36,190 bases of DNA, from assembly GCA_016200205.1 (NCBI GenBank), contig JACQFF010000059.1, forward strand, positions 1-36,190. Reading direction: 5' to 3'. This document shows, one piece after another, positions 16,564-25,556 of the stretch. Each line of letters starts with the position of its first letter. The first letter of the stretch is position 1. Under the pieces are notes generated by a model that saw nothing but the letters and a program-made list of their open reading frames with translations, had not been told where the DNA came from and ran no database searches. The stretch comes from Planctomycetia bacterium (GTDB lineage Bacteria > Planctomycetota > Planctomycetia > Pirellulales > PALSA-1355). A program made the translations under genes and the position numbers.

Positions 16564-17658
16564 CTAGTCAGGATCGGTCGCCAGGCTAGGCCGCGGGCGC
16601 GTGGCGTCTGGAGTGGTGCCCAGATTCCGATGTGCCACGAGCTCGGCCGTGATGCTGACGGCGATTTCCATGACCGTTTGCGAACCGATGTCGAGTCCCA
16701 CGGGAGCGTACACTCGATCGAGCGCCTCGGGCGAGATTCCTTCGGCCAGCAGGTCGTCGAAGATCAGTTTGATTTTGCGTTTGCTGCCGATCATGCCCAC
16801 GTAGCGGCCCCCTCGGTCGGCCAAGTGAAAAAGGGCTTCTTCGTCGTGGTTATGTCCGCGGGTCACAATCAGACAATACGTGTTGGGCGTGATCTCCAAG
16901 TTAGGCAGCACTTCGGTCATTGATCCCGCGATCCGCCGTTGGGCGCGGGGAAAGCGGGCTTCAGTCACGTACTCTTGCCGATCGTCGATGACCCAGACGT
17001 CGAAATCGAGCTCGGCGGCGAGATTGCCCACCGCCTGGCCAACATGCCCCCCGCCGACGATGATCAATCGCGAGCGCGGCAGCATCGGCAGATAAGCCAC
17101 GCCACGTCGTGCACTGGGCCGCGGCCGATCGGACAGCGGCTGCAAGCCATCGCGAATCGCGCGCGGCGCCAGGCCCTCTTCCAACGGTCCGCGGATGTGA
17201 TCCATGAGTCGCCCGTCGGCGTCGAACAAATAACTGGCCGTTTCCGGCAAGCCGCTGGCTTCGGCGTCGAATACGATCGCTTCGGTTCCGCCGGCTCCCT
17301 GGCTGCCCATTTCGCGCAACTTCAAAAAATAGTCGCGAGCGGCCGTACGCGACATCGAATCGATCAGCACTTGCATTCGACCGCCGCAAATCAGGCCGTC
17401 GTCCCAACCATAGTCATCATCAAGCTGAAAGCGGACCACCGAAGCATCGTCCTTGGCCAAGACCGCCAGGGCTTGCCGCTTCACCTCGGCCTCGACGCAG
17501 CCGCCTCCCAAAGTGCCTGACTGGGAGCCATCGTCGAAAACGAGCATCGCCGCGCCCGGCTTTTGGGGCGTAGACCCCCGCGTTTCGACCAGCCGACAAC
17601 AGGCGACGCGGCGGCCGCTTTGGACGGCGGATATCAATCGATCGAGAAGTTCACGCAT
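16564..17658 (-). CDS. XdhC/CoxI family molybdenum-hydroxylase maturation protein
   Basis: 364 residues from ATG 17658; the open frame continues upstream to 18204 but loses family resemblance. XdhC-type proteins deliver and sulfurate the molybdenum cofactor for xanthine-dehydrogenase-like enzymes. The N-terminal XdhC domain shows VACCRLVETRGSTPQKPGAA (about residues 18-37) and GTLGGGCVEAEV with its conserved cysteine. DGLICGGRMQVLID also carries a cysteine. The C-terminal Rossmann domain has LIIVGGGHVGQAVGNLAAEL and the ending RVYAPVGLDIGSQTVMEIAV. The full two-domain arrangement is present. A mocA-like gene follows on the same strand, separated by a miniature element. Confidence 0.9.
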   Translation of the reverse strand: MRELLDRLISAVQSGRRVACCRLVETRGSTPQKPGAAMLVFDDGSQSGTLGGGCVEAEVKRQALAVLAKDDASVVRFQLDDDYGWDDGLICGGRMQVLIDSMSRTAARDYFLKLREMGSQGAGGTEAIVFDAEASGLPETASYLFDADGRLMDHIRGPLEEGLAPRAIRDGLQPLSDRPRPSARRGVAYLPMLPRSRLIIVGGGHVGQAVGNLAAELDFDVWVIDDRQEYVTEARFPRAQRRIAGSMTEVLPNLEITPNTYCLIVTRGHNHDEEALFHLADRGGRYVGMIGSKRKIKLIFDDLLAEGISPEALDRVYAPVGLDIGSQTVMEIAVSITAELVAHRNLGTTPDATRPRPSLATDPD

Positions 17659-17771
17659 ACTTGCTAGCTTATCTGGCACCGCGATCTGCGACAACAGAGG
17701 GCGCGCTCGAGGCTCAGCAATGTCGATCAATCCCATATCGCAGTGCGATATACGCCTCAAAAAATCGTTCC

Positions 17772-17800
17772 TTCTCAACCCTTTTGGCAAGCGATAGTAT
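17772..17800 (+). promoter_or_regulatory. Candidate promoter for psd
   Basis: TTCTCA (17772-17777), a 17 nt spacer and TAGTAT (17795-17800) match 4/6 each. It lies 44 nt upstream of the psd ATG in the divergent gap with the xdhC-like gene. Confidence 0.28.
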
Positions 17801-17843
17801 GTTGGTTTGATGGCGGTAGTGCACTGGGGGTTGTCCAGGAAAC

Positions 17844-18800
17844 ATGAGCAAGCTCGAATCCTCGCCTGTGCGGTTGCGTCCCGAGCCTCTGCCCGACAAT
17901 TTGCGCAGCGTGCAGCCCGGCGGCGGGTTTTGCTACCGAGCTGAATTGGCGTGGGGGGTCTGGCGGCGGTGGTATTTGCGCCATTTTCGGCCCGGCTACG
18001 TCCGAACGATGGCCGCGCGTCGGACGGGCCAATCGACCGGTGCTCCGCACGATATCCTGGATCCCCGCGATCTGAAGTACTGCCGCAACCAGTGCGACTG
18101 CGATTGGGCCGGAGAGCTGGACCCGTTTCGTTGGCGAGAGAAGCTGCCGTTTGCCCGCTGGGGTTTGGCCGAATTGCAGTTGATGGGCTATCCCTTGCTG
18201 GCACTGACGATCAGCGGGGCATGGTTCGCCTGGTACCTGGCCATGGTCCCGGGCGTCGTGTTGGGATCGCTTGTCTATTTTTTCCGCGACCCGCGGCGGC
18301 ACGTGCCCGAGGGAGCCGGACTGTTGGTCTCACCCGCCGACGGGACGGTGGCCGAGATCTCAGCGCTTGCGCATGACGATTTTATCGGCGGTCCCGCTGT
18401 GCGGATCGGGATTTTTTTGTCCATTTTCAACGTCCATATCAATCGGGCACCCGCCGAATCGCGGGTGATCCGTTTGCGTTACTCACCCGGCGCGTTCCTC
18501 AATGCTCTGAATCCCGAGAGTACGATTCGCAACGAGAACTTGTGGATTGGGCTGGAAGAGGAGAGTTCGCCCCATCGACGGCTCGTGGTTCGGCAGATTG
18601 CCGGGCTGATTGCCAGACGGATCGTGTGCGACCTGCGCAGCGGCGAGGTAGTCGCACGCGGACACAAATTCGGTATGATCAAGCTAGGCTCGCGCACCGA
18701 ACTGATCTTTCCGGCTGAAACCGGGCTGCAGGTCCTGGCCAAAATCGGCGATAAAGTCCAAGGCGGCTGCACGGTTTTGGCCCGCTACGAAAGCACATGA
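17844..18800 (+). CDS. psd: Phosphatidylserine decarboxylase with N-terminal extension
   Basis: 318 residues, ATG preceded by AGGA. The enzyme converts phosphatidylserine to phosphatidylethanolamine at the membrane and matures by self-cleavage to a pyruvoyl group. Hydrophobic segments lie at about residues 115-150 (LLALTISGAWFAWYLAMVPG), followed by FFRDPRR and VSPADGTV. The family histidine region is IFLSIFNVHINRAPAES. The self-cleavage site is LGSRTEL, with Ser283 becoming the pyruvoyl. This is the compact PSD-A type, normally about 210-230 residues. The extra 100 N-terminal residues (DILDPRDLKYCRNQCDCDW) have no recognised domain. pssA starts 24 nt downstream, giving the two consecutive steps of phosphatidylethanolamine synthesis. 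Confidence 0.93.
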   Translation: MSKLESSPVRLRPEPLPDNLRSVQPGGGFCYRAELAWGVWRRWYLRHFRPGYVRTMAARRTGQSTGAPHDILDPRDLKYCRNQCDCDWAGELDPFRWREKLPFARWGLAELQLMGYPLLALTISGAWFAWYLAMVPGVVLGSLVYFFRDPRRHVPEGAGLLVSPADGTVAEISALAHDDFIGGPAVRIGIFLSIFNVHINRAPAESRVIRLRYSPGAFLNALNPESTIRNENLWIGLEEESSPHRRLVVRQIAGLIARRIVCDLRSGEVVARGHKFGMIKLGSRTELIFPAETGLQVLAKIGDKVQGGCTVLARYEST

Positions 18801-18824
18801 GGCTGCCACGAGCAGCATCGAACG

Positions 18825-19694
18825 ATGAATCGAATTCGCACGGTTGCTGTCTTTCCCACGGTTTTCACGCTGGGGAATTTGATTTGCGGCTTCTTTGCCA
18901 TCGTCGTCGCCGCCCGGGTGGAGCGGCCGACTTCGTTGGACATTCCGCGCGCGGTCGATATCGCCTTTCAGCATCCCACCGGGCTGATGAGACAGTTGGA
19001 CCCGACCGACGATACGCACAACATCATGCTCAGCGGCTGGCTGATTTTTTTGGCCATGGTTTTCGATGCCTTGGACGGACACGTGGCCCGGCTGGCGCGC
19101 ACCACGAGCGATTTTGGTGCGCAGTTGGACAGTCTGTGCGATATCGTGTCGTTCGGCGTTGCGCCGGGCTTTCTGCTGGTCAAAATGTGTCCGACGTTTA
19201 CCTATTCGCACAATAAAGTATGGGTCATTGCCGCCGCGTTTGCGGCTTGCGCGGCGCTACGGCTGGCGCGATTCAACGTCGAGATGGCCGAGGACGATGA
19301 CCACTTGCACTTTAGCGGGCTCCCCTCGCCGGCGGCCGCGGCTTCGATCGCGGGGTTCGCCATTTTGTTCTATGAGCTGCGGCGCGGTGGAAATCAACTG
19401 ATGTATGCGGCCGAAATCGACAAAGTCGTGCAGAACGCGCTGCCGTTCTTCGCGGTGCTCGTGGCGCTGTTGATGGTGTCGCGGATTCCTTACCCGCATG
19501 TGGTCAATCAATTGCTCAGCGGTCAGCGCAGCTTCGGCCACGTCGTGGCCCTGGTATTCGCGGTGGCGGCGATTATGTCGATCCACGGCTATTCGGTGCC
19601 GATTATCGGCTGCGTTTTCGTGCTCGCTCCGCCGGTGAAGTACCTCTGGCAACGCCTCTACGCGCGGCGCGAAACTCAAGACCCGATCTTCTGA
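18825..19694 (+). CDS. pssA: CDP-diacylglycerol-serine O-phosphatidyltransferase
   Basis: 289 residues. It makes phosphatidylserine from CDP-diacylglycerol and serine, feeding the decarboxylase encoded just upstream. The CDP-alcohol phosphotransferase motif is present in full: DALDGHVARLARTTSDFGAQ followed by LDSLCD (about residues 82-107). That is the D-x2-D-G-x2-A-R-x8-G-x3-D-x3-D pattern with all acidic residues. The protein is polytopic, with hydrophobic segments at the N-terminus (VFPTVFTLGNLICGFFAIVV), near 70-85, 130-150, 165-185, 205-225 and 240-275. It is part of the psd-pssA-ribE run, with only 15 nt before ribE. Confidence 0.94.
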   Translation: MNRIRTVAVFPTVFTLGNLICGFFAIVVAARVERPTSLDIPRAVDIAFQHPTGLMRQLDPTDDTHNIMLSGWLIFLAMVFDALDGHVARLARTTSDFGAQLDSLCDIVSFGVAPGFLLVKMCPTFTYSHNKVWVIAAAFAACAALRLARFNVEMAEDDDHLHFSGLPSPAAAASIAGFAILFYELRRGGNQLMYAAEIDKVVQNALPFFAVLVALLMVSRIPYPHVVNQLLSGQRSFGHVVALVFAVAAIMSIHGYSVPIIGCVFVLAPPVKYLWQRLYARRETQDPIF

Positions 19695-19709
19695 TTTGCC
19701 GAGGCGCCC

Positions 19710-20303
19710 ATGTTCACCGGCCTAGTCCAACATCTGGCGAGCGTCCGCGAAGTCCACTCGCGGCCGCCCGGAAAACGGCTCGTGGTCCTCTCGCCTCAAA
19801 TTGCCCGTGACGCGGCGCTGGGCGATAGCATCGCTATCAACGGTTGCTGCCTGACCGTAGTAGCCCGCGAACAAGATTTCTTGAGCTTCGATGCCGGCCC
19901 CGAGACTCTGGCCCGGACGAACCTCGGAGCGCTGTCTGCCGGCAGCCTGGTCAATTTAGAGCCTTCGCTGCGCGTCGGCGATCGCCTGGGCGGGCATTTT
20001 GTCACTGGCCATGTGGAAGGTGTTGGCACCCTTATGGAGCGAATAGACGATCGCGACTGGTCCACGCTCTGGTTTGGTTTTCCGGCCATTTTGGGCCGCT
20101 GTATGGTCGAAAAAGGTTCGGTTGCCGTCGATGGGGTCAGCTTGACTTTGGTCGATGTCGATGCGGAACGCTTCAGCGTGGCGCTGATTCCCCATACGCT
20201 CGAAGCTACCACGCTGGGCCGACTCGGCGTCGGCGGGCGCGTCAATTTGGAAACGGATTTGCTGGCCAAATACGCTCAAAAGCAAGGTATCGAACTTTGC
20301 TGA
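19710..20303 (+). CDS. ribE: Riboflavin synthase (alpha chain)
   Basis: 197 residues, the normal length. It dismutates two 6,7-dimethyl-8-ribityllumazine molecules into riboflavin. The start MFTGLVQHLASV is the family signature. The two tandem lumazine-binding barrels are visible as a duplicated pattern: GDSIAINGCCLTVV in the first half and GSVAVDGVSLTLVDV in the second, with GHFVTGHVEGVGT between them. GAGG lies 6 nt before the ATG. It follows pssA by 15 nt, so it is probably cotranscribed with the phospholipid genes. I saw no FMN riboswitch upstream, and other riboflavin genes are not in the window. Confidence 0.95.
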   Translation: MFTGLVQHLASVREVHSRPPGKRLVVLSPQIARDAALGDSIAINGCCLTVVAREQDFLSFDAGPETLARTNLGALSAGSLVNLEPSLRVGDRLGGHFVTGHVEGVGTLMERIDDRDWSTLWFGFPAILGRCMVEKGSVAVDGVSLTLVDVDAERFSVALIPHTLEATTLGRLGVGGRVNLETDLLAKYAQKQGIELC

Positions 20304-20386
20304 ATGCCCGTTGCGGCCAATCACTTCCGAAATGATCTGACTGCTGGCCCGAATTCCCGCTCAACAAAAAAACCGCCAGACTCCCG

Positions 20387-21310
20387 ATGCCAACGCCTGT
20401 CAGTAGCAATCAGACCATCTCCTACCTGTCGCGGCGCTTCGCCGAAGCCGGCATTCGATTGAACACTCGGCACGGTCAGAATTTTTTGATCGATCTGAAT
20501 TTGATGCGATTGATCGTCGAGCGAGCCGAGCTACTGCCCAGCGACGTCGTGCTGGAAGTCGGCACCGGCACCGGCGCGCTAACGGCATTGATGGCGCCGC
20601 GAGTCGCGGCCGTGGTGACGGTCGAACTCGATTCGCACCTTTATCGACTCGCCAGTGAGGAATTGTTCAGCTTTTCGAACGTGGTCATGCTAGCGCAGGA
20701 CGCGCTGAAAAACAAGAGCACGTTCGATTCTCGGCTGATCGCCGCGCTCCAACAGCAACTGGCCGCCGGACCGCATCGGCATTTGAAGCTCGTGGCCAAT
20801 TTGCCTTACAGTGTCGCCACGCCGGTGATTGCGAACCTGCTCTCCGCGGCGATGCTGCCCGAATCAATGACAGTGACGATCCAGAAGGAAGTCGCCGACC
20901 GGATCACGGCCGCACCGGGCACCAGGGATTACGGCTCGCTGAGCGTGTGGATCCAGAGCCAGTGCCGAGTGGAGCTCGTGCGCAACCTGCCTCCCACGGT
21001 CTTCTGGCCCCGGCCAAAAGTGGCCTCGGCCATCATTCACGTCGAAGTCGACGAGCAGCTACGGGGCCGGATCCCGGACCCAGCGTTTTTTCATGATTTC
21101 GTGCGGTCGCTGTTCTTCCATCGCCGTAAGTTCTTACGCAGCGTGCTGCAAAACGCTCTGAAAGGCCGGCTGGAAAAACCCGCCATCGACGAGATCCTGA
21201 TCCAAACCGGCTTGAGTCCGGAAAGTCGAGCCGAGCAGCTCGATGTCACGGCCATTTTGGGCCTCGCCGAGGCCGTCAGGGCTCGCTTGAGCCAAAAGCC
21301 CGACGATTAA
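20387..21310 (+). CDS. rsmA: 16S rRNA dimethyladenosine transferase RsmA (KsgA)
   Basis: 307 residues, slightly longer than E. coli KsgA (273). It dimethylates the two adjacent adenosines near the 3' end of 16S rRNA during small-subunit maturation. Family motifs are LNTRHGQNFLID (about residues 24-35), the SAM-binding LEVGTGTGALTALMAP (57-72) and the catalytic NLPYSVATP near residue 139. FWPRPKVASAIIHVEV and the C-terminal FHRRKFLRSVLQNAL are also present. It follows ribE by 83 nt on the same strand and is probably the last gene of that run. Confidence 0.95.
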   Translation: MPTPVSSNQTISYLSRRFAEAGIRLNTRHGQNFLIDLNLMRLIVERAELLPSDVVLEVGTGTGALTALMAPRVAAVVTVELDSHLYRLASEELFSFSNVVMLAQDALKNKSTFDSRLIAALQQQLAAGPHRHLKLVANLPYSVATPVIANLLSAAMLPESMTVTIQKEVADRITAAPGTRDYGSLSVWIQSQCRVELVRNLPPTVFWPRPKVASAIIHVEVDEQLRGRIPDPAFFHDFVRSLFFHRRKFLRSVLQNALKGRLEKPAIDEILIQTGLSPESRAEQLDVTAILGLAEAVRARLSQKPDD

Positions 21311-21331
21311 CAAGAAATCGCCGGCGGGTTG

Positions 21332-21360
21332 TTCAAAAGACACCCGCGATTGACTATGAT
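21332..21360 (+). promoter_or_regulatory. Candidate promoter for the 21398 gene
   Basis: TTCAAA (21332-21337), a 17 nt spacer and TATGAT (21355-21360) match 4/6 and 5/6. The predicted transcript start near 21367 would exclude the ATG at 21356 and favour ATG 21398 as start codon. Confidence 0.4.
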
Positions 21361-21397
21361 AGCAGCGATCAAAAACGATGCCACCGACTGGGGTAGC

Positions 21398-21622
21398 ATG
21401 AAACAGTTTGTCGAAATCCCTGGCGCGTTGCTGCTGAAATTAGCCAATTCCCAAGAGCTTCCGGATCTCCGCGCCGCGGGTGTCACCGAACAGAGCGAAA
21501 TCCGCATCAACCAGCACGGAGACATCGAGATGCTTCAGGCTGGCGATTGGGCCATCATTGGCGGTCTGCTTGGCGATTACAAAAACCGAATCAAAAGGCT
21601 CACCGGCCTCGACTGGTCATGA
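21398..21622 (+). CDS. Small conserved protein of unknown function
   Basis: 74 residues from ATG 21398; ATG 21356 would add 14 residues but sits on the candidate -10 element. It has no signal peptide or membrane segment and looks like a compact alpha/beta protein. MKQFVEIPGALLLKLANSQE is followed by a strand-rich middle (EIRINQHGDIEML) and an amphipathic helical end with basic residues. No function can be assigned. It lies 87 nt after rsmA and probably has its own promoter. Confidence 0.55.
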   Translation: MKQFVEIPGALLLKLANSQELPDLRAAGVTEQSEIRINQHGDIEMLQAGDWAIIGGLLGDYKNRIKRLTGLDWS

Positions 21623-22080
21623 GCGGTTTAGCTTCGCTAGCCCATTTCTTCACGGGCAATGCCCGGGGGAGGCTGTGGTTTATTCAAGTAGTCGGGCCTG
21701 GGTGGCGGGGTTTCCTGTCAAATATTCGCACCATTTATTCAGTTAACCAAGGGATACTCGGCGGTAGTTTGGGCAAGATACAATCAATGGAAAGAAATTT
21801 TGCGCGTGGCGTTGTTTTAACCGGGGAAGCAAAACTGGTATTTTTTTGAGGACTGATAAGTTGGGCCGTGTTAACTTGGCGCAAGTTTGCTGAGCGTGCG
21901 CTGGGGACACGTGGCAGCGATAGTTTGGGAGTTGGTTCTAACCCGCTTGAAGAACCTACTTGGCTCTCCAAAGACGGTATCCTGCCTAACGGTTGCGCGA
22001 ACCGATTGAAATAGATAGAAACCCGTGCGCAGTCACCCACCCCAACACCCTCCTTTTCTCTGGTGAGAGTTAGGATAGCC
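21623..22080 (+). other. Gene-free region upstream of the FAAL-ACP-AOS gene
   Basis: 458 nt with no convincing gene. It is more AT-rich than its surroundings, notably around 21720-21850. It contains a 5 bp hairpin CGGGC/GCCCG (21653-21665), a TACAAT hexamer (21779-21784) without a good -35, and a seven-T tract ending near 21847. The length and composition suggest regulatory DNA for the large gene that follows, but no specific site is supported. Confidence 0.4.
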
Positions 22081-25000
22081 GTGCATCTCGATCATTTGCC
22101 CGGATCGTTTTTTGGTCCTTCCAACCTCGTCGACCTGCTGCGGCACCGTGCGTCGCACCAGGCGCATGATCGGGCGTTTACGTATTTAGTCGATGGCGAG
22201 ACCGACGAACTCCATTGGACGTACCAAGAGCTCGACCGTCAGGCCCGGGCTGTGGCCGGGCGGCTACAAGGCATGGGACTGGAGGGCCAACGGGCGCTGT
22301 TGCTCTACCCCGCCGGACTGGATTTTATCGCCGCGTTTTTCGGTTGTTTGTATGCGGGGGTAGTAGCCGTGCCGGCCTATCCGCCGCGGCGAAATCGTTC
22401 GCTGTCGCGGATTGAAGCGATCGCCGACGACGCCCAAGCAAGAATTGCGCTGACCACGTTTCAGGTGCTCGAGCGCGTGCAACCGGTCCTCGATCAGACA
22501 CCGGACCTCAAGAAAATCGCCTGGCTGGCGACCGACCAATTGCCCGAGGGAATTGAAGACCAATGGCAGCTTCCGGAAGTCCACGGCGATACGCTGGCGT
22601 TTTTGCAATACACGTCCGGTTCGACCGGCATGCCCAAGGGCGTCGTGCTGACGCACGCCAATCTGATCCACAACTCGGCGTCGATCGCCTATGCCTTCGA
22701 ACATACGCGCAGCGGCAGCGGCGTGTTTTGGCTTCCCAGCTATCACGACATGGGACTCATCGGCGGCATTCTGCAGCCGCTCTACATCGGGCAAGCCAAC
22801 GTGCTGCTTTCGCCGATGTCGTTCTTGCAGAAGCCTTACCGCTGGCTGAAGGCGATTTCGCACTACCGCGGCACCATCAGCGGCGGTCCGAACTTCGCCT
22901 ACGATCTGTGCGTGCGAAAAATCACACCGGAACAGCGTCAAACGCTCGATTTGAGCCGCTGGTGCCTGGCGTTCAACGGCGCCGAGCCGGTGCGGGCCGA
23001 AACGCTCGATCAATTCGCCAAAATGTTCGAGCCGTGCGGCTTCCGCCCGGAAGCATTCTACCCCTGTTACGGCATGGCCGAAGCGACGCTGATCGTCTCG
23101 GGCGGCTTCAAAGCGGCGTTGCCCGTGGTCCGCACCTTCGACGCGGAAGCCCTGGAAAACAACCAGGTGCTCGATGCCCTGGCCGACGAGGAAGGGGCAC
23201 GCGAACTGGTCGGCAGCGGCGGCAATTTGCTCGACCAACGGATCGTGATTGCCCATCCCGAAAACTTGACCAGCTTGCCCGCCGACCAGGTGGGGGAAAT
23301 CTGGGTTTCCGGTCCCAGCGTGGCGCAAGGCTATTGGAATCGCCCCGAAGAAACCCAACGCACTTTTCGGGCTTTTTTGAAAGACACCGGCGAAGGGCCC
23401 TTTCTCCGGACCGGCGACTTGGGTTTCATGCAAGACGGCGAGCTGTTCATCACTGGACGCTTGAAAGACCTGATCATCATTCGTGGGTTGAATCACTACC
23501 CACAGGATATCGAGTTGACCGTCGGCCAGAGCCATCCCCGATTGCGGCCGGGCAACGGAGCCGCGCTGGCCGTTGAGATCGATGGGATCGAGCGGCTGGT
23601 TGTGGTGCAGGAGATCGAACGCCGCCAGCAACGGGAGCTGGAGGGCGTATTCGAAGCGATCCGCCGCAACGTTTCGGCCGAGCATGAACTGCCGGTCGAG
23701 GCCATCGCATTGATCAAAGCCGGCAGTATTGCGAAAACATCCAGCGGCAAAATCCAGCGCCATGCCTGCCGGACGGCCTTTCTCGAGGGCTCGCTGGAAA
23801 TAGTCGGCCAGTGGCGCGCCTGGGCTGCCGCCACGGACGCGGCTCCGCCGAAGCAATCTCGCGACGCCGCGGACCGCGACCAGACCAAAACCGATCTCGA
23901 GCGACCCGCTCGGTCGCGACAGGTTTCGGCTCCGCATCCTGCGACCAACGGCGCGGCCGAGACCCAACGCGGTCCCAGCACCACGCTGAGCACTGCCGAA
24001 ATCGTGCTCGAACACGTGCGGCGAGTGGCCAAGGAGCGTGCGCTGGGGATCACGCTCGATAGCTCGATCGTCGAGCTGGGGCTCGATTCGCTGGAGCGCA
24101 TGGAAATCATCGCATCGCTGGAAGAGACCTACGGCGGACGGTTTCCCGAAGACGTGCTGCCGCAGATCGAAACCTGCCGCGAAGTCGCCTCCGCGGTCGA
24201 AGCCTATTTGGGTCCCACTCCGCGGATCCGCGGCGATCAGCCGGTCATTCACGAAATTCCTCCTGAAAACTATCGCTTCGAATGTTTCCCCGAGGTGCTG
24301 AGACTGCGGCAGACGATGGGCGAAATCGATGCTGCCGGATTGATGAACCCCTATTTCAAAGTCCACGAGAACGTGATTAAGGACACCACGAAGATCAATG
24401 GACGGAAATTGGTCAGCTTCTCCAGCTACAACTACGTCGGGATGTCGGGTGACCCACGGGTGGCGGCCGCCGCAAAGCAGGCCATCGATCGCTTTGGCAC
24501 GAGCGTTTCCGCCAGCCGATTGGTGTCGGGCGAAAAGACCATCCATCGCGAGCTGGAGCAGGCCCTCGCCAAGTTCGTCGGCGCCGAAGCGGCCATTGTC
24601 TATGTCAGCGGCCACGGCACGAATGAAACCACCTTGGGCCACCTGTTTGGACCCGGCGACTTGATCTTGCACGACGCGCTCGCCCACAACAGCATCGTAC
24701 AAGGCGCCATTCTTTCGGGTGCCCGCCGTAGGCCCTTTCCGCACAACGATTGGGAAGCGCTCGACAAGCTGCTCTCGGAGTTGCGGCCCACGTATCGGCG
24801 GGTCGTGATCGCGATTGAAGGCGTCTACAGCATGGACGGTGACATTGCCAATGTGCCCCGCTTCGTGGAAGTGAAGAAGCGGCATCGGGCATTCTTGTAC
24901 ATCGACGAGGCCCATTCGATCGGCGTGCTGGGCGCGCATGGGCGAGGTGTCGGCGAGCACTTCGGCATCCCTTCGCGCGACGTCGACATTTGGATGGGCA

Positions 25001-25536
25001 CGATAAGCAAGGCCCTTGGCAGTTGCGGGGGATATATCGCGGGCACGCAGACCTTAGTCGAGTACCTCAAGTACACGGCGCCGGGGTTTGTCTTTTCCGG
25101 CGGGATAAGTGCGGCCAATGCCGCCGCGGCATTGGCTTCGCTCAAGTTGCTCGAGGCCGAGCCCGAGCGGCTGACCCGCTTGCACCAACGTTCGGAACTG
25201 TTTCTGAATCTGGCTCGCCAGCGCGGTTTGGACACCGGCATCAGCCAGGGCTCGCCGGTTATCCCCGTGATCATCGGCAACTCGATGGATTGCTTGCGGC
25301 TCTCGCAAGCGTTGTTCGAGCGAGGCATCAACGTGCAGCCGATTTTGCATCCGGCGGTCGAAGAAAAGGCCGCCCGACTGCGATTCTTCATAACCTCGGA
25401 TCATACCGAACAGCAAATGCGCGACACGGTGGATGCGGTGACTGAAGAACTGGAAAAAATCGATCTGAAGTACCTCAGTCCGCCGACTCACAGCAACGGC
25501 CATCCCGCTTCGGCGTCCGCGGTCCGCGCACACTGA
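22081..25536 (+). CDS. Trimodular fatty-acyl-AMP ligase / acyl carrier protein / alpha-oxoamine synthase
   Basis: 1151 residues from GTG 22081 (AGGA 5 nt upstream; GTG 22063 is an alternative). Module 1, about residues 1-580, is a FAAL-type adenylating enzyme: PPRRNRSLSRIEAIADDA, YTSGSTGMPKG (from about 177), FWLPSYHDMGLIGG, FYPCYGMAEATL, and the late lysine in SSGKIQR. After a flexible linker, module 2 (about 640-715) is an acyl carrier protein with Ser670 in ELGLDSLERM as the pantetheine site. Module 3 (about 745-1130) is a PLP alpha-oxoamine synthase: SSYNYVGMSGDP, His869 in DALAHNSIVQGA, Asp942 and His945 in DEAHSIGVLG, and PLP Lys977 in GTISKALG. The expected reaction is activation of a free fatty acid, loading on the carrier, and decarboxylative condensation with an amino acid to a 3-keto long-chain amine. 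Serine is likely but not shown by sequence. Confidence 0.93.
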   Translation: MHLDHLPGSFFGPSNLVDLLRHRASHQAHDRAFTYLVDGETDELHWTYQELDRQARAVAGRLQGMGLEGQRALLLYPAGLDFIAAFFGCLYAGVVAVPAYPPRRNRSLSRIEAIADDAQARIALTTFQVLERVQPVLDQTPDLKKIAWLATDQLPEGIEDQWQLPEVHGDTLAFLQYTSGSTGMPKGVVLTHANLIHNSASIAYAFEHTRSGSGVFWLPSYHDMGLIGGILQPLYIGQANVLLSPMSFLQKPYRWLKAISHYRGTISGGPNFAYDLCVRKITPEQRQTLDLSRWCLAFNGAEPVRAETLDQFAKMFEPCGFRPEAFYPCYGMAEATLIVSGGFKAALPVVRTFDAEALENNQVLDALADEEGARELVGSGGNLLDQRIVIAHPENLTSLPADQVGEIWVSGPSVAQGYWNRPEETQRTFRAFLKDTGEGPFLRTGDLGFMQDGELFITGRLKDLIIIRGLNHYPQDIELTVGQSHPRLRPGNGAALAVEIDGIERLVVVQEIERRQQRELEGVFEAIRRNVSAEHELPVEAIALIKAGSIAKTSSGKIQRHACRTAFLEGSLEIVGQWRAWAAATDAAPPKQSRDAADRDQTKTDLERPARSRQVSAPHPATNGAAETQRGPSTTLSTAEIVLEHVRRVAKERALGITLDSSIVELGLDSLERMEIIASLEETYGGRFPEDVLPQIETCREVASAVEAYLGPTPRIRGDQPVIHEIPPENYRFECFPEVLRLRQTMGEIDAAGLMNPYFKVHENVIKDTTKINGRKLVSFSSYNYVGMSGDPRVAAAAKQAIDRFGTSVSASRLVSGEKTIHRELEQALAKFVGAEAAIVYVSGHGTNETTLGHLFGPGDLILHDALAHNSIVQGAILSGARRRPFPHNDWEALDKLLSELRPTYRRVVIAIEGVYSMDGDIANVPRFVEVKKRHRAFLYIDEAHSIGVLGAHGRGVGEHFGIPSRDVDIWMGTISKALGSCGGYIAGTQTLVEYLKYTAPGFVFSGGISAANAAAALASLKLLEAEPERLTRLHQRSELFLNLARQRGLDTGISQGSPVIPVIIGNSMDCLRLSQALFERGINVQPILHPAVEEKAARLRFFITSDHTEQQMRDTVDAVTEELEKIDLKYLSPPTHSNGHPASASAVRAH

Positions 25537-25556
25537 GCCGCTGTTTCAAAGCGTCT

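Noticed and set aside
17659-18204. N-terminal extension of the XdhC-like protein to 18204
   Set aside because: It runs antisense into psd and is low-complexity; the XdhC domain begins right after ATG 17658.
19695-19709. FMN riboswitch before ribE
   Set aside because: Only 15 nt separate ribE from pssA, leaving no room for the aptamer.
22264-24960. An 898-codon open frame antisense to the FAAL-ACP-AOS gene
   Set aside because: It mirrors GC-rich codon bias of the real gene, has low-complexity His/Arg/Gln composition and no family motifs, whereas the plus strand has full catalytic motifs.
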